Assembly: GCA_035288865.1 (NCBI GenBank)
Contig: DATDZA010000016.1
Coordinates: 1-64,000 of the forward strand
Length of the DNA stretch: 64,000 nucleotides
Source of the DNA: GCA-2688775 sp035288865
Lineage (GTDB): Archaea > Nanobdellota > Nanobdellia > Woesearchaeales > GW2011-AR4
Reading direction: 5' to 3'
Shown here: positions 50,835-60,203 of the stretch, piece by piece
Numbering within the stretch: position 1 is the first letter of the stretch
How the letters are laid out: every line of letters starts with the position of its first letter
Made by a program: the position numbers and the translations under genes
The notes under the pieces: generated by a model
What the model was told of the DNA's origin: nothing
Database searches by the model: none
What the model saw: the letters and a program-made list of their open reading frames with translations, nothing else

Positions 50835-52226
50835 TTATACATAATCCCTAACATCAACAATTTTTCCGTTTATGGCGGCGGCGGCAACCATTGCAGGGCT
50901 CATAAGCAAGGTTCTTCCTTTTGGGCTTCCCTGCCTTCCTATAAAATTTCTATTTGAAGAAGATGCGCACATTTCCTTTCCTTTTAGCTTGTCCTCGTTC
51001 ATTCCAAGGCACATGGAGCAGCCAGCATGACGAAACTCAAAACCCGCTTTTTCAAATATCTTATCCAATCCTTCCTCTTCTGCAGCTTTTTTTACCTGCT
51101 GCGAGCCAGGGACAACTATTGCTTGCACATCTTTTGCAACTAGTTTTCCTTGCACAATTTTTGCGGCTTCCCTAAGGTCTGATATTCTTGAATTCGTGCA
51201 CGAGCCTATGAATGCAACATTTATTTTTGTTCCTTTTATGCTTTCATTTTCCTTAAATCCCATATGATTTAATGCAAGTTTTGCTGTTTCTATTCCATCT
51301 GATAATGCATCGAGTTTTGGAATTTTTTCGCTAATTGAAATTGCCTGTCCCGGATTTATTCCCCAGGTTATCATTGGCTCTAGTTCATCCGCCTTTAATT
51401 TCACAGCGTCATCATATTCTGCATTGTTATCAGAGGCAATTGATATCCAATATTTTTTTGCCTCGTCAAAATTTTTCGGCGCAAATCTTCTTCCTTTTAT
51501 ATAATCAAAAGTAGTCTTGTCAGGATTCATGTATCCGCATTTTGCTCCCCCTTCAATTGACATATTGCAGATTGTCATGCGCTCTTCCATTGTCATATTT
51601 TCAATTGCTTCTCCCGCATATTCATACGCATATCCAATGCCGCCTTTCACGCCAAGCTTCCGTATTATTGCAAGAATTACATCCTTCGCATAAACTCCTT
51701 TCCTTAATTTTCCGTCAACGTCAATTTTTCTAACTTTTGGCTTGTCTATTGCCAAGCATTGAGTTGCCAAAACATCTCGAACCTGGCTGGTTCCTATTCC
51801 AAGTGCAATCGATCCAAAAGCGCCATGCGTGCTTGTATGCGAATCTCCGCACGCGATTGTCATCCCTGGCTGTGTCAATCCAAGTTCCGGGCCTATGACG
51901 TGTACAATTCCCTGGCTTAAAGTTGACGTTTCAAAAAATTGAATTCCAGAATTTTTCACATTTTTCTCAAGCTCTTTCATCATTTCTTCTGCCAAAACAT
52001 CAGAGAATGGCCTTGACTGGGATTTGGTCGGGATTATATGGTCAACTGTTGCAAAAGTTCTTCCCGGGAACAGAACGCCAAGATTCATTTCCTTTAGCAT
52101 CTGAAATGCCTGAGGCGATGTAACTTCATGAATGAGGTGCATTCCTATAAACAATTGAGTTTGCCCGTTTGGGAGTCCCTTTACCTTGTGAAGATTCCAT
52201 ATCTTGTTGAAAAGATTTTCTGCCAT
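50835..52226 (-). CDS. leuC: 3-isopropylmalate dehydratase, large subunit
   Basis: This 463-residue 4Fe-4S aconitase-family enzyme has the cluster cysteines in GSCTNSR and CSMCLGMN and the substrate region GDSHTSTHGAFG. The length and sequence are of the bacterial LeuC type. It starts 22 nt after the ilvE stop. Confidence 0.95.
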   Translation of the reverse strand: MAENLFNKIWNLHKVKGLPNGQTQLFIGMHLIHEVTSPQAFQMLKEMNLGVLFPGRTFATVDHIIPTKSQSRPFSDVLAEEMMKELEKNVKNSGIQFFETSTLSQGIVHVIGPELGLTQPGMTIACGDSHTSTHGAFGSIALGIGTSQVRDVLATQCLAIDKPKVRKIDVDGKLRKGVYAKDVILAIIRKLGVKGGIGYAYEYAGEAIENMTMEERMTICNMSIEGGAKCGYMNPDKTTFDYIKGRRFAPKNFDEAKKYWISIASDNNAEYDDAVKLKADELEPMITWGINPGQAISISEKIPKLDALSDGIETAKLALNHMGFKENESIKGTKINVAFIGSCTNSRISDLREAAKIVQGKLVAKDVQAIVVPGSQQVKKAAEEEGLDKIFEKAGFEFRHAGCSMCLGMNEDKLKGKEMCASSSNRNFIGRQGSPKGRTLLMSPAMVAAAAINGKIVDVRDYV

Positions 52227-52247
52227 TTTCTTTTGTTCTTAAATATC

Positions 52248-53126
52248 CTAGTTTACGGGCGTGCAGAATTCTTCTATTCTTGATTCATATTCCTCTCTCA
52301 GCTTTCGTGTTTTGTGTCCCATGTTCCCCGCGCCTATCATTTTGTTTTCAATTTTTGAAACTGGAATGATTCCGGCGCCTGTGCCTGTAAGAAAAACTTC
52401 ATCAGCAAGCATAAAATCTCTTGCAGTAAATCTTCCTTCGACTACATTTAATTTTTGCCCTTTTGCAATTTCCATAATTTTATTTCTAGTAATTCCTTCA
52501 AGGCAGTTTGTATCAAGGCTTGGGGTAAAAAGTGTATTGCCCCTTATCCCGAAAATATTATCAACCGTGGCCTCTGAAACTATCCCATTTTCATCTGTCA
52601 TTATTGCTTCATCTGCCCCCCTATCAACTAATTCCCATGTTGCCATGACATTATTCATGTAATTGCAGGATTTTATTCTGCAATCAAAGCTGGCATATGG
52701 AATTTTTCTCGTCCTTGCAACAATTATCTTAAGTCCTTTCTCGTAAAGTTCTTCAGGATATAGTTTCAAACTAGTTACAAGTATCACAAGCTTTGAGCCA
52801 GAACACTTCGCAGGATTTATTCCCAAATCTCCAATTCCTCGTGTCACAACGAGCCTTATGTATCCTGAGTTAAGATTGCTTGCCCTGACTGCTGAAAAAA
52901 GTTGCTTCTCGTATTCTTCTTTTGAAACCATTGGAATTCTTACGAGCGAAGCGGAATTGTATATTCTGTTCATGTGTTCCTTATGCAAAAGAATTTTTTT
53001 ATTGATCAGCCTGATGCCTTCAAATATCCCATCTCCGTATAAAAAGCAATGGTCAAGTATGGATATTTTTCCATCCTTAAGGTTAAAAATCTCGCCGTCA
53101 ATGCTTACAATTTCTCTTCCTTCCAT
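52248..53126 (-). CDS. ilvE: Branched-chain amino acid aminotransferase
   Basis: This 292-residue class IV PLP enzyme performs the last step to leucine. The PLP lysine lies in RIKSCNYMNN; the DGIFEGIR, SEATVDNIF and GITR motifs are those of the BCAT/DAAT fold. It overlaps the end of leuA by 22 nt, indicating coupled translation. The D-amino-acid transaminase alternative is less likely given the operon. Confidence 0.9.
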   Translation of the reverse strand: MEGREIVSIDGEIFNLKDGKISILDHCFLYGDGIFEGIRLINKKILLHKEHMNRIYNSASLVRIPMVSKEEYEKQLFSAVRASNLNSGYIRLVVTRGIGDLGINPAKCSGSKLVILVTSLKLYPEELYEKGLKIIVARTRKIPYASFDCRIKSCNYMNNVMATWELVDRGADEAIMTDENGIVSEATVDNIFGIRGNTLFTPSLDTNCLEGITRNKIMEIAKGQKLNVVEGRFTARDFMLADEVFLTGTGAGIIPVSKIENKMIGAGNMGHKTRKLREEYESRIEEFCTPVN

Positions 53127-54661
53127 TTCAAATCCTCCTGTTTTCTTTTAAAGACAAGTGCCTTGTTTGCACCCTTGACTATTGCCTTCACTGAGGCAAG
53201 TATCACGTCAGGCTCCACAGACTCTGAAACAAAAATATTTTTGTTTTCATCCTCAATCTTTATCGTAACGCTTGCAAGCGCGTTTGTTCCACCAGTTACT
53301 GCCTTTAAATCATATTCCTTCAAACTAATTACATTACCCATGATTGCTTTTATTGCGTTTGACGCTGCATCAACGGGACCGACTCCCGTGCCAGTTCCTA
53401 TTTTCTTCACTCCATTTATTATAAGCCCGATTGTGGAGCTTGGAGTTATTTTGTTGCCCGTCACAACAAGCAATTCATCCAGATTAATCAATTCATTCTG
53501 ATTCTCGAGTTCCTGGGTTATATCAATTGCGAGGGCGATTATATCTTCACGCTCGACTTCCTTTTGCATGTCAAATAATTCCTTGATTTTTGCTGTCACC
53601 TTGTCCAATTGATTCTTGTCCAGACTTATCCCGGCTTGATTTAATACATCCTGCACAGCATGCTTTCCTGAGAGTTTTCCAAAGACAATTTTATCGCCAA
53701 TCCAGCCGATATCCTCCGGGGACATTATCTCATATGTCGTGGTATGTGATAATACCCCATGCTGGTGTATCCCTGCCTGGTGTGCAAATGCATTCTTTCC
53801 TATGATTGCCTTGTTTCTCTGTACTTGCATTCCTGAAAGTTTTGAGACAAGCTGGCTTGCATTGAATAATTCTTTTGTGTTAATATTAGTCTGCGCATCA
53901 TAATATTCTTTTCTGGTCTTGAGCGCCATTATAACTTCTTCTAAAGCAGTATTGCCGGCTCTTTCTCCGATGCCGTTAATTGTGCCCTCAATTTGGGTCG
54001 CCCCATTTTTTATCGCAGCAAGTGAATTTGCCGTAGCAAGGCCCAAATCATCATGGCAATGCGCGCTAAGAATGATGCCTTTTGCATTTGGCACATTTTC
54101 TGTTATGTGCTTGAACCTCTCCCCATATTCATCAGGCTGTGCGTATCCAACGGTATCCGGAACATTTATTGTAGTTGCGCCCGCTGAAATAGCCCGCTCT
54201 ATGACTTTACACATGAAATCCATGTCTGATCTTGATGCATCTTCTGGAGAAAATTCAATGTTATCGCAAAATGATTTTGCATATTTTACCATTTCCCCTA
54301 CCATCTGCAGTATATCTTCCTTTGATTTTTTTAATTTGTAATCCATATGAATTTGGGAAGTTGCAACAAACGTGTGTATCCTTGGCCTTTCTGCCCCCTT
54401 GATGGAACTCCATGCTGCGTCTATGTCTTCTTTTGTCGTTCTCGCCAGTGCGCATATGACTGGAGTTCTAACTTCCTTAGCAATTGTCTGAACCGAATCA
54501 AATGAGCCTTTAGATGCAATCGGAAACCCCGCTTCGATTATATCCACGTTAAGTTTTTCAAGTTGCTTGGCTATCATCAGCTTGTCGGGCGGGGAAATAT
54601 TTGCTCCAGGGCTTTGCTCCCCGTCCCTTAAAGTCGTGTCGAAAATATATATGCGTTTCAT
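53105..54661 (-). CDS. leuA: 2-isopropylmalate synthase
   Basis: This 518-residue protein commits 2-oxoisovalerate to leucine synthesis. The catalytic TIM barrel (about 1-290) has DTTLRDGEQSPGA and the HCHDDLGLATANSLAA metal/substrate site. The C-terminal regulatory domain (about 390-510, GTGVGPVDAASNAI) is where leucine inhibits. ATG 54661 follows gagg by 6 nt; the frame is open upstream without similarity. It heads the leu operon and is preceded by a leucine-rich leader ORF and alternative hairpins, suggesting attenuation. Confidence 0.95.
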   Translation of the reverse strand: MKRIYIFDTTLRDGEQSPGANISPPDKLMIAKQLEKLNVDIIEAGFPIASKGSFDSVQTIAKEVRTPVICALARTTKEDIDAAWSSIKGAERPRIHTFVATSQIHMDYKLKKSKEDILQMVGEMVKYAKSFCDNIEFSPEDASRSDMDFMCKVIERAISAGATTINVPDTVGYAQPDEYGERFKHITENVPNAKGIILSAHCHDDLGLATANSLAAIKNGATQIEGTINGIGERAGNTALEEVIMALKTRKEYYDAQTNINTKELFNASQLVSKLSGMQVQRNKAIIGKNAFAHQAGIHQHGVLSHTTTYEIMSPEDIGWIGDKIVFGKLSGKHAVQDVLNQAGISLDKNQLDKVTAKIKELFDMQKEVEREDIIALAIDITQELENQNELINLDELLVVTGNKITPSSTIGLIINGVKKIGTGTGVGPVDAASNAIKAIMGNVISLKEYDLKAVTGGTNALASVTIKIEDENKNIFVSESVEPDVILASVKAIVKGANKALVFKRKQEDLKWKEEKL

Positions 54662-54685
54662 TTTTTTCCTCTTTAATGTTTTTCC

Positions 54686-54743
54686 AATACACACTAGAAT
54701 TAATCACAATGAATGCCCAACGAGTGTATATTGACTTATGGGC
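54686..54743 (-). promoter_or_regulatory. Alternative hairpins between leader ORF and leuA
   Basis: Hairpin I pairs gccca (54743-54739) with tgggc (54719-54715). Hairpin II pairs aatatacact (54732-54723) with agtgtgtatt (54695-54686), all ten pairs formed with one G-T. The four strands are interleaved, so the two cannot form together. Strand 1 of hairpin I begins directly after the leader stop codon, where a terminating ribosome would cover it. No T-run follows hairpin II, so the output could be translational (the leuA Shine-Dalgarno is 15 nt further on) rather than classical termination. Confidence 0.55.
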
Positions 54744-54818
54744 TTATAACAGCAGAAATAATAGCAGTAGAGCTAGCAAAAGACTCGAATTTTTCAAAAG
54801 CCTAAAATTACTTGCCAT
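54744..54818 (-). CDS. leuL: Putative leucine leader peptide
   Basis: This 24-codon ORF lies 82 nt upstream of leuA on the same strand. Twelve of its 24 residues are leucine, in runs of two, three, four and three (RLL, LLLALLLLFLLL), with ttg, ctt, cta, ctg and tta codons all used. Its ATG is about 26 nt after a TATA box, matching the leaderless start geometry of other genes here. A short membrane helix is the alternative reading, but position and composition fit a leucine-sensing attenuator peptide as in bacterial leu operons. Confidence 0.7.
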   Translation of the reverse strand: MASNFRLLKNSSLLLALLLLFLLL

Positions 54819-54840
54819 AGGCCAAAGGATTAATCTTTAT

Positions 54841-54848
54841 TATTTAAA
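54841..54848 (-). promoter_or_regulatory. TATA box of the leu operon
   Basis: On the minus strand tttaaata lies about 26 nt before the leader ORF ATG at 54818, predicting a transcript start at or next to that codon. The 325-nt stretch 54819-55143 between the divergent genes also holds the hairpin at 55034; nothing else stands out. Confidence 0.6.
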
Positions 54849-55033
54849 GGTTTTTATTTTATTAACAGATAATCTCATTGTTTTGAATTTTCAACGCATT
54901 AAAAATTAATAAATAAAAAGATTTAAAAATAAAGGACCGTTCTTACCTAATGAAAATGATTAAAGTTAATATTTTTAGAATTTCCAGTATTACTTGTGCA
55001 GTAAATATTCTGTTAGTTCTGCTTATACTATAA

Positions 55034-55064
55034 GGCCCAAAAGGTAACACATCCTTGACGGGCC
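55034..55064 (+). ncRNA. Small hairpin, possible structured RNA
   Basis: ggccc (55034-55038) pairs with gggcc (55060-55064) and, inside, aagg (55041-55044) pairs with cctt (55053-55056). The GC-rich stem stands out in AT-rich intergenic DNA 80 nt before the gene at 55144. It could be a leader element, a terminator or an RNA gene; no known family matched. Confidence 0.3.
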
Positions 55065-55143
55065 TCGTATCGATTTAAAATTCTAGGATGGGTTATAAAA
55101 TAAATTCAAGTAAAATTATGAAAATGAACCAAGGTGAGGGAAA

Positions 55144-55653
55144 ATGATTGCGGAACTTCAAGAAGTACGATACATAGCAAATAGCCATACTAAACAAGCT
55201 TTTGTTTATGCAACATTTTTGCACGACGGAATTAGGAAACAGTATACCGGAAACGGTTCAACCATTGATGAAGCAATTGCGGCAGTAGCTGGACAAGTAT
55301 TTGGAACTTCTCCAACTCCATTACCGACCAATCATAAGATATCCACTCTAAGTGGTGAGGCAACAAGAAACATAACTGCTTTTGGTAGTGGAAGCCACAT
55401 CAAAGGAATGTGGTCTGGTGGAGATACTATTGAAGCTTATATTATTGCAAGCCTGGATTATACAAATCGTGCAATTGCACATACAAATCAGGTTGAGGGA
55501 CAAAATGAATTACATGAGGCTGATTCATCTTTAGGACAAAGCATAATTAAATCAACGGCTCCTTTGGAAGAATTAGCTGCTCAAGGATCTGGAGGGCACC
55601 ACGAACCAGAAGACAAAGATCACCATACCACAGGATGGGGTCATGGAGTTTAA
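55144..55653 (+). CDS. Hypothetical protein, LeuA regulatory-domain-like pattern
   Basis: This 169-residue protein shows GNGSTIDEAIAAVAGQV followed later by GGDTIEAYIIASLDYTNRAI. In order and spacing this resembles the two halves of the regulatory domain of LeuA (GVGPVDAASNAI and DVILASVKAIVKGANKA in the neighbouring leuA). The tail is histidine-rich. The resemblance is by eye and weak. It is divergent from leuA, and a gaggg Shine-Dalgarno precedes the ATG. Confidence 0.6.
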   Translation: MIAELQEVRYIANSHTKQAFVYATFLHDGIRKQYTGNGSTIDEAIAAVAGQVFGTSPTPLPTNHKISTLSGEATRNITAFGSGSHIKGMWSGGDTIEAYIIASLDYTNRAIAHTNQVEGQNELHEADSSLGQSIIKSTAPLEELAAQGSGGHHEPEDKDHHTTGWGHGV

Positions 55654-55674
55654 GTATTAAAACATGAGAGGACT

Positions 55675-56112
55675 ATGACTAACCCAAGTATTAATGGTAA
55701 AAAGTATAGGCTCGCAAGTATCAGTGGTAAAGAGTACAGGCTCGTATTCAAAAAGGACTGTTCCGTACCACTTGGCTATTATTCAAGGAGAGATAATCCA
55801 AGGGAGTTGGTATTCTATAATCTATCGCCTAGAAAAAAACTGGAAAGGCATTTAATAGAATCAATTCTTGAAAGCGAAAGGGCAACAGAAATTAGAGGAT
55901 TGGAGAGCGCAGTAAAAAGGACAAATAGACGGTCAGCTCTAGATGAAGTTTATAATGTGGCCGTTGACCCTGAGACTTATGAAGTGTCACAATTAGAAAG
56001 GCTAGAGCATATGCCAAGAATTAATGGCCATGTGCCTCCGGAAATCTTGGAAAGAGTCTTAGGAGAAGGCTTGCACATTGCAAGTGAGCGGAAAATATAT
56101 AATAAAAGCTAA
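55675..56112 (+). CDS. Hypothetical protein
   Basis: This 145-residue basic protein begins with a doubled motif (INGKKYRL, ISGKEYRL). The middle is helical and arginine-rich. It starts 22 nt after the previous gene, with gagagg-like sequence upstream. No family recognised. Confidence 0.65.
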   Translation: MTNPSINGKKYRLASISGKEYRLVFKKDCSVPLGYYSRRDNPRELVFYNLSPRKKLERHLIESILESERATEIRGLESAVKRTNRRSALDEVYNVAVDPETYEVSQLERLEHMPRINGHVPPEILERVLGEGLHIASERKIYNKS

Positions 56113-56257
56113 AATAGTAGTTCCAGTAAACCAAGGTGAAATTGTTTTTCCAGGTTCACCAGCAAGAAAAACCGAACAAGTTGTCAGAGGAGTTGGCAGG
56201 GGTCAAAACATAAATCATGCAATCCACTCGGCTTACATCAATGCATTTTATTTATGA
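56084..56257 (+). CDS. Short hypothetical ORF, GTG start
   Basis: This is a 57-codon frame overlapping the previous gene by 29 nt and the convergent alaS by 10 nt. Its second half, GVGRGQNINHAIHSAYINAF, echoes the GNGSTIDEAIAA pattern of the protein at 55144, so the three genes may share one fold or derive from a split gene. The start codon is uncertain (TTG or GTG). Confidence 0.4.
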   Translation: MSGKYIIKAKIVVPVNQGEIVFPGSPARKTEQVVRGVGRGQNINHAIHSAYINAFYL

Positions 56258-58782
56258 TTTATTTTTTCCTTATACTCCTTCAGTTCACTTAAAAATCTCA
56301 CAATAGTCTTCACAACATGCTCAGGCTGCGTTTTTAGAATTTCACTAATTTTATCAAGAACATTTCCATTAAATGTTTCGGCTGATTTTAATTCCAACGC
56401 ATTAATATCAATCTCTTTTTTCTTTTCAACCGCTTTTTTTGCTAATTTCCATTTGTCAAATAATTCTTTAACTCGCGCTGGCAACTGGTTTATTTCAACA
56501 TCTAGCAATCTTGCAGACTCTTCGAGAATTTTTATCTCTTTAATTCCTTCTTTTTGAGCTGCATCACCTGCTGTAAAGTATAGTCTTACAACTCCGTCCG
56601 AAATTTTTGTTACTTTCAGAATCTTAATGTGGCCCGCCTCAAGTGTATTATGCAAATGAGTTCCACCGCACGCCTCTACATCAACTCCTTCAATATTTAC
56701 AATCCTAAGAATTTTTCCCGGAACCGCTCCGCCCTGATAAATGTTCATCCCGTAAGTCTGCTCAGCTTCCGTCCTAGGTAAAAAACTGCTGTGTACGGTA
56801 ATCCCTTCTTTCACAAGGCGATTTGCTTCTTTCTCAATCTGCTGCAATTCCTCTTCTGTAATATTTTGATAGTGCGTTAAGTCAATTGTTGCCTTGTCAA
56901 TATCTTTTCTGGCGCCGGCCTGATTAATATGATTTCCAAGAACTTTCCTTGCAGCAGCATTTACAATATGCGTCGCGGTATGATGCTTTGCCAATTGAAT
57001 TCTTCTCTGCAATTCAATCTCGCCGTGAACTTTGTCACCAACTTTAAAATTTGGATTCTCATTTAAAACATGAACAACAATTTTTCCCTGCTTGAAAACA
57101 TCAACAACATCAAACTCGTTTATTTTTCCCAAATCGTGCAATTGCCCTCCGCTCGTCGGGTAGAAATAAGTTTCCTCCAGAATAACTTTATTGTCTATCG
57201 ATTTCAAAACTTTCGCATCGAACTCAGATTTTTTATAATCTTCGAAGTAAGGCGTCCTTGTGTCAGGAATTCCTTCCAAGTCAAGTTTTTCCTCCCGCTT
57301 CGTTGCATGTTCCTGCTCTTGTTTTTCGTGCAGCTCGGCAACTCTCGCATAGAAGTTATCCGGAACATTAATTTTTTTTCCTAATTTTAATGATTCTCCT
57401 TTGACAACTTCAGGCGTTATACCGTAGCTGTCATACAAAATTAACAATCTTTTTTCATCAATATCCTCGATCATTAATTTTGAAATTATTGAATGTGTTT
57501 TTTCTTTTGTTGCCTCATACTTCATTCTCTCGACTTCAAGTATTTTTTCAACTTCATCAAGATTCTCACTTAATTCCGGAAATAATGGCTTAAGATATTC
57601 AGCGTGCCATCTGCAGACATCCGGCAAATAAATGTCCCATTTGTACTTGTCAATAAATGAAAGCGCTCTTCGAAGAATAACCCTAAGATTGTATCCGCCG
57701 CCGACATTTGAAGGCAGAGCGCCGTCGCTTAAGGCAATAAGCAATGCCCTCGAGTGCTCTGCAATTGAATATAACGCGGCCAAATCAAGAATATTTTTTC
57801 TTAACTCCTCCACTTCATAACCGGTTTTTTTCGCAACTTCATTCCACACTTGGTTAATATCATCAACTTCATCCACGTTTAAATAAGAAGAATATGGCAG
57901 AAATTTCTGCATCATCTTTTCATCAACTTTGATTCCTGCAATCGAATAAAGTTTTTTTGTGACTGTTGGAAAAGTGGTTTCGTAGCTTGTTGATTTCCCT
58001 TGAGTAAACCATGCATTTCTCTCATGCCCCATCCCCATATCAAGGACTTTCAAATTCAATTCTTTATTTCCAGAAGGAGTCTGCTCATACATCATATAAA
58101 CCTGGTTTCCAAGCTCTAATCCCCTCGAGAAGTATTCCATGCACGGCCCGAAATTTCCTCCTCCGGCCCAGGCATCCTCATGATATTTTATATCTTCATA
58201 TGGAAGTCCTAAGCCTTGCTTTAGCCAGTTATGAATATCTGTAAAATATTTTGCCTGATTCCAGTCTTTTGGCTTCATAAAAGCATGCTGCCCTATCATC
58301 ACAAAGCAGCAATAATGGGAACCAGTTATGCCAACGTTATCTATGTCGTTAAAGCGCAAAACAGGCTGCGGCACAACAAGGGGATTTGCAGGCGGCTCAA
58401 CTTCTCCAGAAACAACATAAGGCTGAAAATCATAAATAGAAGCCTGCACGAAATCAGTATCTTCCCGCCATCTCGCAACAACCGGGTATCTTTTTATGGG
58501 CGTGTAGCCCCATTTCTTAAACAAGCTCGAAAATTCTTTCCACAGTCCAATATAATCCAATTTTTTTTTTGCTGGAGTATTTCCAATGAACTGGAATCCG
58601 CCAGAACATGCAGGATTGCCGCAGAAATTATCATCAGTTACAGACCAGTAATAAATCCCGCATTTAGCACAATGCTTTCTGGAAAATCCTTCGGCTTTCA
58701 AAACCGAAGTGGCATAATATTTATCTGGCTCTTTGGATGCTTTAATCTTGAATTCTTTTTTAATTTCTTTGTCAGTCGGCAT
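56248..58782 (-). CDS. alaS: Alanyl-tRNA synthetase, archaeal type
   Basis: This 844-residue enzyme charges tRNA-Ala. The archaeal-specific N-terminal zinc segment (CAKCG...CGNPAC), the class II catalytic core, the editing domain with HTATHIVN and EACGGTHL, and a C-terminal helical part are all present. It is slightly shorter than typical archaeal AlaS (about 900). The start at 58782 gives the family N-terminus (KEIKKEFK). Confidence 0.95.
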   Translation of the reverse strand: MPTDKEIKKEFKIKASKEPDKYYATSVLKAEGFSRKHCAKCGIYYWSVTDDNFCGNPACSGGFQFIGNTPAKKKLDYIGLWKEFSSLFKKWGYTPIKRYPVVARWREDTDFVQASIYDFQPYVVSGEVEPPANPLVVPQPVLRFNDIDNVGITGSHYCCFVMIGQHAFMKPKDWNQAKYFTDIHNWLKQGLGLPYEDIKYHEDAWAGGGNFGPCMEYFSRGLELGNQVYMMYEQTPSGNKELNLKVLDMGMGHERNAWFTQGKSTSYETTFPTVTKKLYSIAGIKVDEKMMQKFLPYSSYLNVDEVDDINQVWNEVAKKTGYEVEELRKNILDLAALYSIAEHSRALLIALSDGALPSNVGGGYNLRVILRRALSFIDKYKWDIYLPDVCRWHAEYLKPLFPELSENLDEVEKILEVERMKYEATKEKTHSIISKLMIEDIDEKRLLILYDSYGITPEVVKGESLKLGKKINVPDNFYARVAELHEKQEQEHATKREEKLDLEGIPDTRTPYFEDYKKSEFDAKVLKSIDNKVILEETYFYPTSGGQLHDLGKINEFDVVDVFKQGKIVVHVLNENPNFKVGDKVHGEIELQRRIQLAKHHTATHIVNAAARKVLGNHINQAGARKDIDKATIDLTHYQNITEEELQQIEKEANRLVKEGITVHSSFLPRTEAEQTYGMNIYQGGAVPGKILRIVNIEGVDVEACGGTHLHNTLEAGHIKILKVTKISDGVVRLYFTAGDAAQKEGIKEIKILEESARLLDVEINQLPARVKELFDKWKLAKKAVEKKKEIDINALELKSAETFNGNVLDKISEILKTQPEHVVKTIVRFLSELKEYKEKINHK

Positions 58783-58967
58783 ATTGGCAATAAGTTTTTA
58801 AGTTTATTAAAAAGTTATTGTTTTTAATCTAAATCAAAAGCTATTTATAGGGAACTTTCAACGGGCATTGATTATTGTTATTTTAACTCAAAATTATCTC
58901 TGAGAATTTTGACAATGTTTATATATTTCAAAATTCTTTGCATTAATAATTCCATTAACAATAAAAG

Positions 58968-60200
58968 ATGACAAACCCGCTTTTCGTTATACTACTGGCT
59001 TTGATAGTTGCTTTTTTCCTGTCAGAAATATTCAGATATTTTAATCTTCCTAGAGTTATAGGTCAGATTCTTGCAGGAATTATTCTGGGGTTGCCCATGA
59101 TAAGACCTTATCTTTTCACAGTTGAAGTCTATTCCCAATTCACATTTTTAACGAATATGGGGATATTGCTCTTGTTCTTTTTTATAGGCCTCGAGATAAG
59201 CCCCAAAGAGTTCAAGAAAAATTTCAAAGAGTCTGCATTAATATCTGTTTTTAATACTCTGATTCCGCTCTTAGCAGGATTCTTCGCAGGCCGCTTTGTT
59301 TTTGGCCTAAGCCCAATGGCTTCTTTGATCATCGGAATTTCTCTTTCAGTCAGTTCACAGGCAATCTCGCTCGATATTCTGGAAGAATTAAAATTAATCA
59401 AAAGTAAAATCGGGAATCTAATAGTTTCAGCTGGCACAGTTGATGATGTTTTTGAGCTATTGCTCGTCAGTTTTTTGCTTGTTGCTTTTCACTCGGCAGC
59501 TCTCGGACAATCCAGTTTTCAAAAATTGGCAATTGACATATTCGGATTTGTTTTGATAGTTATAATCTTTAGGTTTTCCTTAATCCCTATTGCGTTGAGG
59601 ATTTTTGAGAGGGAAAAATCAAAATCAACATTATTTATGGGGGCTTTGATTATTGTCTTGTTGATGGCTTACGTTTCGGAACTTCTAGGGGTTGGTTCAT
59701 TAATAGGGGCCTTGATTGCCGGAATTCTGGTGCGGCAGACCCTTCTTAATGAAATTGACAGAAAGCCATGGAGAATGAATGAAATTTCTCATTCAATCCA
59801 CATAATTGCTTTTGGATTCCTGATTCCGATTTTTTTCGTTAATGTCGGGTTAAAGACAGATTTTAGTTCTGTGTCTTCAAACATTCCGCTAATTCTTGCA
59901 TTATTGTTTATTGATATTTTTGGCACAGTTCTTGGAACAATAATTGGTGTCATACTCAGCAAAGGAACATTCAGGGAAGGATTAACGGTCGGCTTTGGAG
60001 TCGTGCCAAAAGGAGACACAGAGCTTGCAATTGCAACTCTTGCCTTAAATGCTGGAATTATAAGCATTGGTGTTTTCACGGCGATAATTTCAGTTGATTT
60101 GATAGCGACCTTTATCGCGCCAATAGTGTTCAAGTTTTTGGTAAAGAAGTACAGCACAAGCAAAATAAAAATTATTCCAAAACAAAGATGGTCAGTTTGA
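58968..60200 (+). CDS. CPA2-family cation:proton antiporter
   Basis: This 410-residue membrane protein has about 12-13 helices: family start LPRVIGQILAGIILG, LLLFFFIGLEIS, the region GTVDDVFELLLVSF with the ion-binding aspartates, and the GVVPKGDTELAIA C-terminal signature. KefB/NapA-like; no TrkA domains are attached, so Na+/H+ or K+/H+ exchange without nucleotide gating is likely. Confidence 0.9.
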   Translation: MTNPLFVILLALIVAFFLSEIFRYFNLPRVIGQILAGIILGLPMIRPYLFTVEVYSQFTFLTNMGILLLFFFIGLEISPKEFKKNFKESALISVFNTLIPLLAGFFAGRFVFGLSPMASLIIGISLSVSSQAISLDILEELKLIKSKIGNLIVSAGTVDDVFELLLVSFLLVAFHSAALGQSSFQKLAIDIFGFVLIVIIFRFSLIPIALRIFEREKSKSTLFMGALIIVLLMAYVSELLGVGSLIGALIAGILVRQTLLNEIDRKPWRMNEISHSIHIIAFGFLIPIFFVNVGLKTDFSSVSSNIPLILALLFIDIFGTVLGTIIGVILSKGTFREGLTVGFGVVPKGDTELAIATLALNAGIISIGVFTAIISVDLIATFIAPIVFKFLVKKYSTSKIKIIPKQRWSV

Positions 60201-60203
60201 TTG

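Noticed and set aside
54709..54909. A 66-codon plus-strand frame in the leuA upstream region
   Set aside because: It is antisense to the leucine leader, has no Shine-Dalgarno or TATA box at a fitting place and no recognisable protein features.
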